A model generated the notes under the pieces. It did not search any database. It saw only the letters and a program-made list of their open reading frames with translations, and was not told the origin of the DNA. Of a stretch of DNA of 9,061 bases, positions 1 to 6,707 are shown piece after piece. The position numbers and the translations under genes are program-made. This stretch comes from Hyphomicrobiales bacterium (lineage in GTDB: Bacteria; Pseudomonadota; Alphaproteobacteria; Rhizobiales; Kaistiaceae), in assembly GCA_017305815.1 (NCBI GenBank), contig JAFKJZ010000079.1, positions 1-9,061 of the forward strand, in the 5' to 3' direction. Each line of letters begins with the position of its first letter. Within the stretch, counting starts at the first letter, position 1.

Positions 1-2
1 GT

Positions 3-956
3 GCCGAGCAGCAAATGGTCGAAATCGAACCGGCCGCGCGGCGTGTCGAGACGGATGCGGCCATCCTCGATGCCGAGCCGCTCGGGCGGGCAGCCGAGCT
101 CGAGGCGGAAATTCGGGAAGGCGCGCGCGGCGTTGAACATCTCCGTCGTCGGCGGCGTCTTGAAATCGAAGAAGCGGCGCATGAAGCGCCAGCGGCGCAG
201 GTCGTCGAGATCGGCGAAATGGCCGAGGAAGCCTGGGAAATTGGTCCAGGCCAGCACCTCCGTCCGGGAGAACTCGGTGGCGCGGCCGAAGAGCGTCGCC
301 GAGCGCGCGCCGGCGCGGAGCGCCGCCGTCGCCCAGTCGAAGGCGGAGGAGGACGAGCCGAGGATGCCGACGTCGCGGCCGGCGAGGCGCGTCAGGTCGA
401 TCCGCTCGCCGCTATGGGTCCAGGCGTCGCGCGGCAGGCTTTCTGAGACGATCGCCGGCACGGAATGGCCGCCCGCGCCCTCGATGCCGGTGGCGAGCAC
501 GACCTTGCGCGTATAGATCCGCTCGGGGGTGACGCGGCGATACCAGCGCAGATATTCCATCCAGTCTTCCCGGCTGATCTTGCCGACGCTTTCCCAAGCC
601 TCGGCGCCGTGGATCGCCTCGTGCCAGGCGCGGTAGGTGAGGCTCGGCACGCCGAGGTCGGGGCCGGCGAGGTGCTTGGGCGAGCGCAGCGTGTCCATGC
701 GCGCGCAGGTCAGCCAGGGGCCTTCCTCGCCCTCGGCGCGGGAATCGAGCAGCAGCATGTTGACGACACCCTGCCGCTTCAACCCGAAGCCGATCGAGAG
801 GCCGGAAAGGCCGGCGCCGATGACGACGACATCCTGCACGGGCGCGCCCTCCGGTCCGCCGCGCGCCGGAATCCAGGCCTTCGGCGCCGCCTCGATCCAG
901 GTCAGGTCGGCGGCGATTTTCCGTTCCAGTTCGGCGAGTTGTGGACAAACGGTCAT
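3..956 (-). CDS. FAD-dependent NAD(P)H monooxygenase-like oxidoreductase, 3' end outside window
   Basis: Reading from the ATG at 956 towards position 1 gives 318 codons with no stop, so the C-terminus is missing. An FAD-binding Rossmann motif lies near residues 43-52 (VVVIGAGLSG, GxGxxG intact). The segment LRSPKHLAGP near 90-99 is typical of the flavin monooxygenase (FMO/BVMO-like) group. KVVLATGIEG at 151-160 is the usual ATG hinge. A second nucleotide-binding motif, GILGSSSSAFDWA near 197-209, has the GxGxSA pattern with Ser for the second Gly. The expected role is cytosolic, NAD(P)H-dependent oxygenation of a small molecule; the substrate is unknown. An in-frame ATG at 971 would add five residues, but GAGG lies 9 nt before the 956 ATG and nothing similar precedes 971, so 956 is preferred. 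The gene is transcribed divergently from the ABC operon. The stretch between WYRRV (about 142) and KVVLATG seems unusually short for the family. Family assignment is firm, exact function is not. Confidence 0.85.
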   Translation of the reverse strand, partial: MTVCPQLAELERKIAADLTWIEAAPKAWIPARGGPEGAPVQDVVVIGAGLSGLSIGFGLKRQGVVNMLLLDSRAEGEEGPWLTCARMDTLRSPKHLAGPDLGVPSLTYRAWHEAIHGAEAWESVGKISREDWMEYLRWYRRVTPERIYTRKVVLATGIEGAGGHSVPAIVSESLPRDAWTHSGERIDLTRLAGRDVGILGSSSSAFDWATAALRAGARSATLFGRATEFSRTEVLAWTNFPGFLGHFADLDDLRRWRFMRRFFDFKTPPTTEMFNAARAFPNFRLELGCPPERLGIEDGRIRLDTPRGRFDFDHLLLG

Positions 957-1026
957 GCGGAGCACCCTCATTCGGGAAGGATTGCATCGTAGCTTATTGC
1001 CGCTTCTCTGCGCGCGATGTAAAAAT

Positions 1027-1046
1027 AGGCAATCGCTGGATTGCCT
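1027..1046. promoter_or_regulatory. 8-bp perfect inverted repeat, candidate operator
   Basis: Arms AGGCAATC and GATTGCCT flank a GCTG centre. An A-run lies on the left (1021-1025) and a T-run (TTTT) a few bases to the right. It could be a repressor or activator site for either divergent gene. It also looks like a weak bidirectional terminator, but no gene ends nearby. The regulator is unknown. Confidence 0.35.
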
Positions 1047-1063
1047 TCACTTTTGCAGCGAAG

Positions 1064-1075
1064 CGCGAATTCGCG
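1064..1075. repeat. 12-bp perfect palindrome CGCGAATTCGCG
   Basis: Perfect self-complementary dodecamer in the divergent intergenic region. It may be an operator half-site arrangement or simply chance; nothing else in the window repeats it. Confidence 0.3.
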
Positions 1076-1299
1076 GTAATATGCGGGCCAAAGGTTTACA
1101 AACGAACATTGAGATTGTTCTATCGGAAACATCGCTCTGCAAGCTGACTTCAAGTTAGGCAGGCTGCCAATTTAATAAATCACCTTGATGAAATCTGCTC
1201 AAGGCCGCCGCACGCGAAATAGAAGGTAATTCTTGAGTGCGGTATTGTTTGATGTAAGCTCCGCCATGACCCTTGTCGCAATGAAAGAGAGTCATAGGA

Positions 1300-2580
1300 A
1301 TGAGCACCGCATCGCTGTTGAAGCTCGGAGTCGCCGGGCTTGTTTACGTGGGAATCGCGGGCGCGGCCCACGCCGCAGACAAGCCGCTGGCCGGTATCAC
1401 CCTGAACCTCGCCTCGCAGAACGACCAGTTCGCACCGGTGATCGCCAAGCTGGCCCCGAAGTTCGAGGAAGCGACGGGCGCCACGGTCAAGGTCGATATT
1501 CTCGACTACGGCTCTCTCCTCACCAAGACCCAGGCGGATTTCGTCGGCCATACCAAGAATTACGACCTGGTGACGATGGATATCGTCTGGGCTGGCCAGT
1601 ATGCTGACAATAAATACACCGTCGACCTCACCGACTGGATCAAGCGCGACGCCGAGGAGATGAAGCTCGACGACATCTACCCGTCGACCATCAAGTATAT
1701 CGGCCAGTATGACGGCAAGCAGGTGGCCTTCCCGTTCGCGGGTTACGCCGCGGTGCTCGCCTATCGCAAGGATCTGCTGGAGGCGGCCGGCCTGAAGGTG
1801 CCGGAAACGGCCGAAGAGTTCGTCGAGGCGGCCTACAAGCTGACCGACCCGGCCAAGAAGCAGTATGGCTTCGTCGCCAATGGCCAGAAGGGTCCGGCGG
1901 TGGCTCAGGACTGGCTGCAGTACAACGCCCAGCTCGGCGGCTCGGTGCTCGGCCCGGACGGCAAGCCGGCGATCAATTCGGAAGCCAATATCAACAGCCT
2001 CAAGGTCTACAAGGAGCTGTTCGACAAGGCGGCCCCTCCCGGCGCCGTCGACTATGACTGGGGCGGCCGCGAGGAGAGCTTCCGCCAGGGCCTGGTCGCC
2101 ATGATGGAGACGTGGTCGGTCGGCGCGCCCGGCTATTATGACCCGTCGATGTCGAAGATCGTCGACAACGTCGCCATCACGACGACGCCGGTCGCCAAGG
2201 GCCTGCCGGTCAAGTACGGCCTCGGCGGCTGGGGCATGGGCATCAACGCCGACATCGACCCTGCTCAGCAGGAAGCCGCCTGGAAGTTCATCAAGTGGCT
2301 GACCAGCCCGGAAATCCAGAAGGAATTCAACCTGGAAGGCGCCGGCAGCTACATCCGCAAGTCGACACTGGCCGACCCGGACCTGAACAAGAAGTTCCCC
2401 TACCTGCCGGTGATCGCCAAGTCGTTCGAGAATGCAGACGGCGACTATCGTCCGCGCATTCCGCAGTATCCGGAGATCCAGGACCTGCTCGGCACCGCCG
2501 TGAACGCTGTCCTGGTCGGCGGCACCGACCCGAAGGCGGCGCTCGACGAAGTGCAGGAAAAGGCTGAAAAGCTGTTCTGA
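1300..2580 (+). CDS. ABC transporter family 1 solute-binding protein, sugar type
   Basis: A 426-residue periplasmic binding protein that would capture a sugar or related solute and deliver it to the permeases encoded just downstream. The N-terminus is a Sec signal peptide: K8, a hydrophobic stretch at about 9-23, then AHA before ADKP, suggesting cleavage after residue 25. The mature part has the family 1 (MalE/UgpB-like) layout: GYAAVLAYRKDLLEAAGL near 147-164, an aromatic-rich ligand-side segment METWSVGAPGYYD near 268-280, GGWGMGIN near 309-316, and the helix AWKFIKWLTSPEIQ near 327-340. Length is normal for the family. The ATG at 1300 is preceded by AGAGAG with a 9-nt gap, plus AGGA directly adjacent, and it gives a complete signal peptide. 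It is the first gene of the operon, 957-1299 being its likely promoter region. A hairpin starts 10 nt after the stop. The substrate cannot be read from sequence. Confidence 0.93.
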   Translation: MSTASLLKLGVAGLVYVGIAGAAHAADKPLAGITLNLASQNDQFAPVIAKLAPKFEEATGATVKVDILDYGSLLTKTQADFVGHTKNYDLVTMDIVWAGQYADNKYTVDLTDWIKRDAEEMKLDDIYPSTIKYIGQYDGKQVAFPFAGYAAVLAYRKDLLEAAGLKVPETAEEFVEAAYKLTDPAKKQYGFVANGQKGPAVAQDWLQYNAQLGGSVLGPDGKPAINSEANINSLKVYKELFDKAAPPGAVDYDWGGREESFRQGLVAMMETWSVGAPGYYDPSMSKIVDNVAITTTPVAKGLPVKYGLGGWGMGINADIDPAQQEAAWKFIKWLTSPEIQKEFNLEGAGSYIRKSTLADPDLNKKFPYLPVIAKSFENADGDYRPRIPQYPEIQDLLGTAVNAVLVGGTDPKAALDEVQEKAEKLF

Positions 2581-2590
2581 GCCGATTGTG

Positions 2591-2623
2591 ATCCGGGCGA
2601 GGGCGTCGTGCTCTCGCTCGGAT
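2591..2623 (+). terminator. Intercistronic hairpin after the binding-protein gene
   Basis: The 11-bp arms ATCCGGGCGAG (2591-2601) and CTCGCTCGGAT (2613-2623) pair fully with one G-U; the loop is 11 nt. TTCTTCCC follows rather than a clean U-run, so full termination is unlikely. Its place 10 nt after the binding-protein stop matches hairpins known in other binding-protein operons (for example malE-malF), which protect the upstream mRNA or cause partial termination so that binding protein exceeds permease. Confidence 0.6.
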
Positions 2624-2640
2624 TCTTCCCTGTCCGTGGC

Positions 2641-2669
2641 GCAGGGAGCCGTTGCCCTGATGGCTCTGC
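2641..2669 (+). other. Second intercistronic stem-loop, bulged
   Basis: GCA (2641-2643) and GAGCC (2646-2650) can pair with GGCTCTGC (2662-2669), giving 8 bp with a 2-nt bulge and an 11-nt loop. It is weaker than the hairpin before it; a possible part of the structured gap ahead of the permease genes. Confidence 0.3.
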
Positions 2670-2721
2670 TTGGGGCGATACGCTCTCGATATCGGACGGG
2701 TGAGATCTGGGGTCGGATTGC

Positions 2722-2761
2722 CCGGGTGGGACCCGGCCTTTGCCTCTCCCCCGCGGAGGGG
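2722..2761 (+). repeat. Paired short hairpins upstream of permease 1
   Basis: Two adjacent stem-loops: CCGGGT-GGG-ACCCGG at 2722-2736 (6 bp, 3-nt loop), and CCTCTCC with GGAGGGG at 2743-2761 (7 bp with one G-U, 5-nt loop). The C/G-tract style resembles short intergenic palindromic elements seen in alphaproteobacterial genomes, but membership of a repeat family cannot be shown from one copy. They lie just before the AAGGAAG sequence of the permease 1 leader and could affect translation or mRNA decay. Confidence 0.4.
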
Positions 2762-2787
2762 TAAGGAAGCGTACCGATGCTTCCGCT

Positions 2788-3771
2788 ATGACGATACAGA
2801 TCCAGCTAGGGTGTTCCGCATTGGCCACGACGTCCGTCGGCTCCATTGATTTCCCCCAGCGCAAGGCAACCGGCCTGCGCTTCCAGGATCGGCGCAGGCT
2901 CTTCCTCCTCGCCCTCACCATTCCTGCCGTGGTCTATGTCGTGCTGGTTGCGCTGTGGCCGCTGGCGCAGGGCATCTGGTACTCGTTCTTCGACTACAAT
3001 CTTCTGCGCGGCGGCGGCCGGCGGACCTTCGTCGGTCTCGCCAACTATGCCGAGCTGCTGACGGATTCGACGGCGCGGCGGGCGCTGATCAACACCTTCG
3101 TCTTCACCTTCGCCGCGGTGGCGCTCGAATTCGCCATCGGGCTCGGACTGGCGCTGCTGCTCTGGCGCGACGGTCGCTTCAACCGCATCTGCCTCGCCTT
3201 CCTGCTGATCCCGGTCACCATCACGCCGGTCGTCGTCGGCCTGATCTTCCGGGCGCTGCTCGCCGTCGATTACGGCTTCTTCGGCTATTACCTGGCCGAA
3301 TGGGGCATTTCCGGCCCGCGCGGCTTCCTCGCCTCGACGACGGCGGCGCTGCCGGTCGTGATCCTGATCGACGTCTGGGAGTGGACGCCGCTGGTGGCGC
3401 TGATCCTGCTCGCCGGCCTCAAGTCGCTGCCGGGCGACATTCTCGAGGCGGCCTCGGCCGATGGCGCGACGGCGCTGCAGCGCTTCCGCATGATCGTGCT
3501 GCCGCTTCTGCTGCCGACCGTGTTCCTGGCGCTGGTGCTGCGCGTGATGGACGCGTTCCGCGTCTTCGACATCATCTTCGTCACCACCGGCGGCGGTCCC
3601 GGCGACGCCACCAATTCGCTGATGGTGTTCGGCGTCAAGCAGGGCCTCCAGTTCTTCAATATCGGCTTCGCCTCGGCGATCGGCAACGTCGCCATCCTGT
3701 GCATCGCCGTCCTCTGTGCCGTGTTCACCCTGCTGATCCGCCGGGCCGATGTGAGGGCCAACGAGAGATGA
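2788..3771 (+). CDS. ABC sugar transporter permease 1, MalF/UgpA type
   Basis: A 327-residue inner-membrane permease of the BPD_transp_1 family, forming the import channel with permease 2. Hydrophobic spans lie near 38-60, 100-126, 135-160, 184-211, 238-255 and 295-317. The cytoplasmic EAA loop that docks the ATPase is intact: EAASADGA at 220-227, with the following Leu-Pro at 238-239. The start is uncertain. The ATG at 2788 has no good ribosome binding site of its own but overlaps the stop of a four-codon leader frame beginning at 2777. A TTG at 2821 has AGGG 10 nt upstream, and a TTG at 2740 would extend the protein. The first 30 or so residues are poorly hydrophobic, so any start still keeps all membrane spans. 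The ATGA overlap with permease 2 indicates translational coupling. Family is certain, substrate unknown. Confidence 0.9.
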   Translation: MTIQIQLGCSALATTSVGSIDFPQRKATGLRFQDRRRLFLLALTIPAVVYVVLVALWPLAQGIWYSFFDYNLLRGGGRRTFVGLANYAELLTDSTARRALINTFVFTFAAVALEFAIGLGLALLLWRDGRFNRICLAFLLIPVTITPVVVGLIFRALLAVDYGFFGYYLAEWGISGPRGFLASTTAALPVVILIDVWEWTPLVALILLAGLKSLPGDILEAASADGATALQRFRMIVLPLLLPTVFLALVLRVMDAFRVFDIIFVTTGGGPGDATNSLMVFGVKQGLQFFNIGFASAIGNVAILCIAVLCAVFTLLIRRADVRANER

Positions 3772-4586
3772 AAGCCCGCGCCCGCCAGATCGCCCTCGAG
3801 CGCACCACGCTCGTCGTCATCCTCGTCCTCTACCTGATCCCGGTGCTCTGGCTGGTCTCGACCGCCTACAAGCCGCCGCGCGAGATCTTCTCGTCACCGC
3901 CGAGCTTCACCTTCTCGCCGACGCTGGTGAATTTCGAGCGCATCTTCCAGCTGTTCGATGTCTGGCAATTGCTGAAGTCGAGCATCGTGATGAGCCTCGG
4001 CACCACGGTGCTGTCGCTGCTGCTCGGCGTGCCGGCCGGCTACGCGCTGGCGCGGGCGAAGTGGCGCTATGCCATCGCCGTCGCCTATGTCTTCCTGGCG
4101 ATCCGCACGGTGCCGATCATCGCGACGCTGATCCCGTTCTACCTGATGATGCGCGACATCGGCCTGCTCGGCACCTGGTGGGCGGTGGTGCTGCTCAACA
4201 CGACGCTGAACTGCGCCTTCGTCACCTGGATGATGTTCTCCTATTTCCGCGCCTTGCCGCGCGACATGGAGGAGGCGGCGCTGACGGACGGCTGCACGCT
4301 CTGGGGCGCGTTTTACCGCGTCGCCCTGCCGACCGTGGTCCCCGGCATCATCGCCAGCGCGCTGTTCTGCATCATGTTCTCGTGGAACGACTTCCTGACG
4401 CCGATGTTCCTGACCAACTCCGACACCAAGCCGCTGTCGGTGGCGTTGCTCTCCGCCTTCGGCACCAAGGACATCACCTGGGGCACGCTCGGCGCGCTGG
4501 CGCATTTCTCCACCATCCCGATCGTGCTGATGGCGCTGTTCCTGAACCGCTATTTCGTGCAGGGCCTGACCAAGGGCGTCCACTGA
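3768..4586 (+). CDS. ABC sugar transporter permease 2, MalG/UgpE type
   Basis: A 272-residue inner-membrane permease, partner of permease 1. The first span is near 12-33 (VVILVLYLIPVLWLV), followed by the YKPPREIF segment typical of MalG-like proteins; further spans lie near 72-94, 104-127, 137-158, 190-208 and 244-262. The EAA loop is EAALTDGC at 169-176, with Leu-Pro at 187-188. Length is normal for this subfamily. The start ATG at 3768 overlaps the permease 1 stop in ATGA; GAGGG lies about 10 nt upstream. The same frame is open far upstream, but that part only shadows permease 1. It ends the operon, and a strong terminator follows after 24 nt. No ATPase gene follows, so the transporter must borrow one, probably the one encoded at 6973-8139. 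Confidence 0.93.
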   Translation: MKARARQIALERTTLVVILVLYLIPVLWLVSTAYKPPREIFSSPPSFTFSPTLVNFERIFQLFDVWQLLKSSIVMSLGTTVLSLLLGVPAGYALARAKWRYAIAVAYVFLAIRTVPIIATLIPFYLMMRDIGLLGTWWAVVLLNTTLNCAFVTWMMFSYFRALPRDMEEAALTDGCTLWGAFYRVALPTVVPGIIASALFCIMFSWNDFLTPMFLTNSDTKPLSVALLSAFGTKDITWGTLGALAHFSTIPIVLMALFLNRYFVQGLTKGVH

Positions 4587-4610
4587 GGCGGGGGGAGCTT
4601 TCCCGGACCC

Positions 4611-4643
4611 AAAAGAGGGGCGCCGGTTCCGGCGCCCCTTTTT
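4611..4643. terminator. Bidirectional rho-independent terminator
   Basis: The perfect 10-bp stem GGGGCGCCGG (4617-4626) and CCGGCGCCCC (4629-4638) is flanked by AAAA (4611-4614) on the left and TTTTT (4639-4643) on the right. It can stop transcription of the ABC operon from the left and of the sulfatase gene from the right. On the minus strand the stem is followed by CTCTTTTGGGTC. Confidence 0.9.
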
Positions 4644-4672
4644 CCCGATGCCGGGCGGAAGGACGGCAGGCG

Positions 4673-6397
4673 CTAGCCGCCGCTGCCCTTCGCCTGCGGA
4701 TTCGAGCCCTTCAGCAGCGGCAGCGGATCGTCGGGCCGCTGGAGGTTGGGGATCAGGTCGTTCGAGGCGCCGCCGACATAGCGCTTGATGTTCGGGTACT
4801 TGAGGATCGACTTGTCGAAATCGAGGATCACCGGCTCGATCAGGGCCAGGATCCAGCCATTGTCCTGGCCGGCAAAGCGGCCCGGCGAGCTCGGCAGCAC
4901 GCGGGTCGGCGCCGCGCCATTGAAGGTCATGTCGTATTTCTCGTAGGGGTCCATGGTCAGGTTGTAGACCGCGCCGATGGAGCCGAGATTGGCCTCCGAG
5001 CCGAGCCAGGAATCCTTGGCGGTGTAGAGGTATTTCCACGCGATGTTGAGCCAGGGCTCCTTCGGGTCGCCGCCGATGTCTATGCGGGCGCCGAGGAAGT
5101 TCTCGCCGTCGATATAGACCCATGAATTGCGCGCGGAGTGGTCGGACTTGCCGAGGATGTACTGGCTGTTGTCGATCGAGTCGAAATAGATCGGCTTGCC
5201 GTCATTGCCGACCCAGTCATGCGGCGGCGGCGTCAGGCCGGCCATCGTCGCCAGCGTCGCCCAGGCGTCGATATGCGACATCATCTCGTTCTTCTGCACG
5301 CCGGCGGGGATCTGGCCCGGCCACCACATGATGCCCGGCACGCGCCAGCCGCCCTCGAACGCCGTGCCCTTCTCGCCGCGGAACGGCGTCGTTCCGGCAT
5401 CCGGATAGGCGTCGAGCCAGGCGCCGTTGTCGGCGGTCAGGATGACGATCGTGTTGGGCGCCTCGGCGCGGATCGTGTCCATGATCCGGCCGATGTCGGT
5501 ATCGAGCTCCATCAGCGAATCGGAATAGTCGCCGAGATGCGAGCGGCCGCGGAACTCCGGCGCGGCATTGGTCGGGTTGTGCATCTTGATGAAGTTGACG
5601 TCCATGAAGAAGGGCGTGCCGCCCCTGGCGTTCTTCTTGATGTAGTCGATCGCCGAATCCGTCTGGCGGATGTCGAGGGTCGCGAGGCTGTCATAGTCGA
5701 TGGTGCCGACGCGGGTCGCCGGCTTGCCCGCCGTTCCTTCCCACTCGCCGAGATTGACGACGCTGTCATAGGCCTGGTTGAACGCGGCGTTGAAGGACGG
5801 GAACCAGGGATGGAACCAGTTCGACGTGTTGTTGTAGGCATAGACGCCGGCGTAGTAGGCGGCGAACTCCTTCATTTCGTCGAAGCCGTGCTCGGTCGGA
5901 TAGGCTTCAGGCTTGTCGCCGAGATGCCATTTGCCGGAGAAATAGGTCTTGTAGCCGTTTTTCTTGAAGAACTCGGCGATGGTCGGCGTCTCTTTGCGGA
6001 GCGCGTTCTCGTCGCCGGGCGCCACCACGATCGACAGCGCCGAGCGGATCGGGATCCGGCCGGTGATGAACGAGGCGCGGCCGGCGGTGCAGCTCGCCTG
6101 GCCGTACCAGTTGGTGAAGGTCGAGCCTTCCTTAGCGAGGCGATCGACATTCGGGGTCGGATGGCCGAGGCCGGCGCCGCCGCCGGAATAGGGACCGAAG
6201 TCGTTCCAGCCCGTGTCATCCGTCATCAGCATGACGATGTTGGGCCGCTGCGCCGGTGCCTGCGCCTCGGCGACGGGCTGGGATCCCATCCATGCGAGGG
6301 CGCCGAACAGCATGGCGGATCCCAGAAGGTAGCGCCTGCGGCGGGAATGCGCGGTGGGCTCCTGGCAAGCTAAGGTATTGTCACCACAAGTTTTCAT
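4673..6397 (-). CDS. Exported type I sulfatase (arylsulfatase-like)
   Basis: A 574-residue sulfatase that would hydrolyse a sulfate ester outside the cytoplasm. The N-terminus has SRRRRYLLG (18-26) before a hydrophobic stretch and AEAQA near 43-47, so a Tat or Sec signal peptide; RRRYLL fits Tat loosely. Catalytic landmarks are all present: metal ligands D60-D61 (TDDTGWND), nucleophile C103 in C-T-A-G-R (103-107), the second sulfatase signature GYKTYFSGKWHL (148-159) with K156 and H158, H273, D323-N324 (TADNG) and K343. The active-site Cys must become formylglycine. The motif is C-x-A-x-R rather than the common C-x-P-x-R; the maturation enzyme is not in this window. NLTMDPYEKYDM (479-490) is a usual C-terminal landmark. 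The start at 6397 has GAGG 8 nt upstream. It converges on the ABC operon, sharing its terminator. A link to uptake of the desulfated product is inference. Confidence 0.92.
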   Translation of the reverse strand: MKTCGDNTLACQEPTAHSRRRRYLLGSAMLFGALAWMGSQPVAEAQAPAQRPNIVMLMTDDTGWNDFGPYSGGGAGLGHPTPNVDRLAKEGSTFTNWYGQASCTAGRASFITGRIPIRSALSIVVAPGDENALRKETPTIAEFFKKNGYKTYFSGKWHLGDKPEAYPTEHGFDEMKEFAAYYAGVYAYNNTSNWFHPWFPSFNAAFNQAYDSVVNLGEWEGTAGKPATRVGTIDYDSLATLDIRQTDSAIDYIKKNARGGTPFFMDVNFIKMHNPTNAAPEFRGRSHLGDYSDSLMELDTDIGRIMDTIRAEAPNTIVILTADNGAWLDAYPDAGTTPFRGEKGTAFEGGWRVPGIMWWPGQIPAGVQKNEMMSHIDAWATLATMAGLTPPPHDWVGNDGKPIYFDSIDNSQYILGKSDHSARNSWVYIDGENFLGARIDIGGDPKEPWLNIAWKYLYTAKDSWLGSEANLGSIGAVYNLTMDPYEKYDMTFNGAAPTRVLPSSPGRFAGQDNGWILALIEPVILDFDKSILKYPNIKRYVGGASNDLIPNLQRPDDPLPLLKGSNPQAKGSGG

Positions 6398-6428
6398 GGC
6401 TTTTGCCTCGGCGGTTGCACGCTTTGCG

Positions 6429-6449
6429 TCCGCCGGAAATTATGGCGGA
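6429..6449 (-). promoter_or_regulatory. Inverted repeat upstream of the sulfatase, candidate operator
   Basis: TCCGCC (6429-6434) and GGCGGA (6444-6449) flank a 9-nt AT-rich centre. On the minus strand the centre contains CATAAT, a possible -10 hexamer, about 45 nt before the sulfatase ATG. A matching -35 is not evident. A site overlapping a promoter is plausible but unproven. Confidence 0.3.
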
Positions 6450-6589
6450 TAGCGCGGTGCCGACGGCATCAATCTGGATAACTTTTCGTTGCGAACCCCG
6501 GCGGGTGCTCCTCTCGGCGGGTCCGCGCGGCGCGATCTTCGCCGGGCGATTGGCGATGGGCCGCGGCACGGGAGGTCGGCCGGTGACCC

Positions 6590-6640
6590 AAAAGAGCAAC
6601 GCACCGCGCGGCTGGCCCCCTCAGCTTGTTGCGCGGTGCG
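6590..6640 (-). terminator. Candidate terminator of the small membrane protein gene
   Basis: The 10-bp arms CGCACCGCGC (6600-6609) and GCGCGGTGCG (6631-6640) pair perfectly across a 21-nt loop. On the minus strand the stem is followed by TTGCTCTTTTGGG, a fair T-rich tract. It starts about 68 nt past the small gene's stop. The long loop and interrupted T-run lower confidence. Confidence 0.45.
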
Positions 6641-6707
6641 AGGGCGCGGCGGCGATGTCGACTCCCCTACCGAGCCTCGCCCTTTGCGCCAGTTGGAATA
6701 GGGCGGA

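Larger units (their letters stand above)
957..1299. other. Divergent intergenic region with inverted repeats
   Basis: This is the shared upstream region of the monooxygenase and the ABC operon, visibly richer in A/T than its neighbours. It holds four short dyads: AGGCAATC-GCTG-GATTGCCT at 1027-1046, the perfect 12-bp palindrome CGCGAATTCGCG at 1064-1075, GGCAG-G-CTGCC at 1158-1168, and CCTTGA-N10-TCAAGG at 1183-1204. No gene ends here, so these are better read as candidate operators or promoter structure than as terminators. I found no convincing -35/-10 pair in either direction. Short reading frames on both strands use TTG starts without ribosome binding sites and look like chance. Confidence 0.6.
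6398..6707 (-). other. Sulfatase upstream region, no gene seen
   Basis: About 310 nt between the small membrane protein gene and the sulfatase gene, both on the minus strand. It contains a candidate terminator for the small gene (6590-6640) and, nearer the sulfatase start, a short inverted repeat around an AT-rich core (6429-6449). The frames open here on both strands have no ribosome binding site and no recognisable protein features. Confidence 0.5.

Noticed and set aside
968..1153. Small open frames on both strands in the divergent gap (61 and 68 codons)
   Set aside because: They start at TTG without a ribosome binding site, show no protein features, and one overlaps the monooxygenase start.
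1183..1204. TTGA...TCAA near 1185-1202 as a second FNR box
   Set aside because: The half-sites are 10 nt apart instead of 6, so it does not fit FNR/FixK binding.
2955..3767. Long N-terminal extension of the permease 2 frame
   Set aside because: It reads an Arg/Ala-rich shadow of permease 1; the true start is the ATGA overlap at 3768.
5138..6373. Plus-strand frame of 411 codons antisense to the sulfatase
   Set aside because: Shadow of the sulfatase codons; the minus-strand product has complete catalytic motifs.
6381..6599. 72-codon minus-strand frame between the small gene and the sulfatase
   Set aside because: TTG start inside the candidate terminator tail, no ribosome binding site, overlap with the sulfatase start, no recognisable features.
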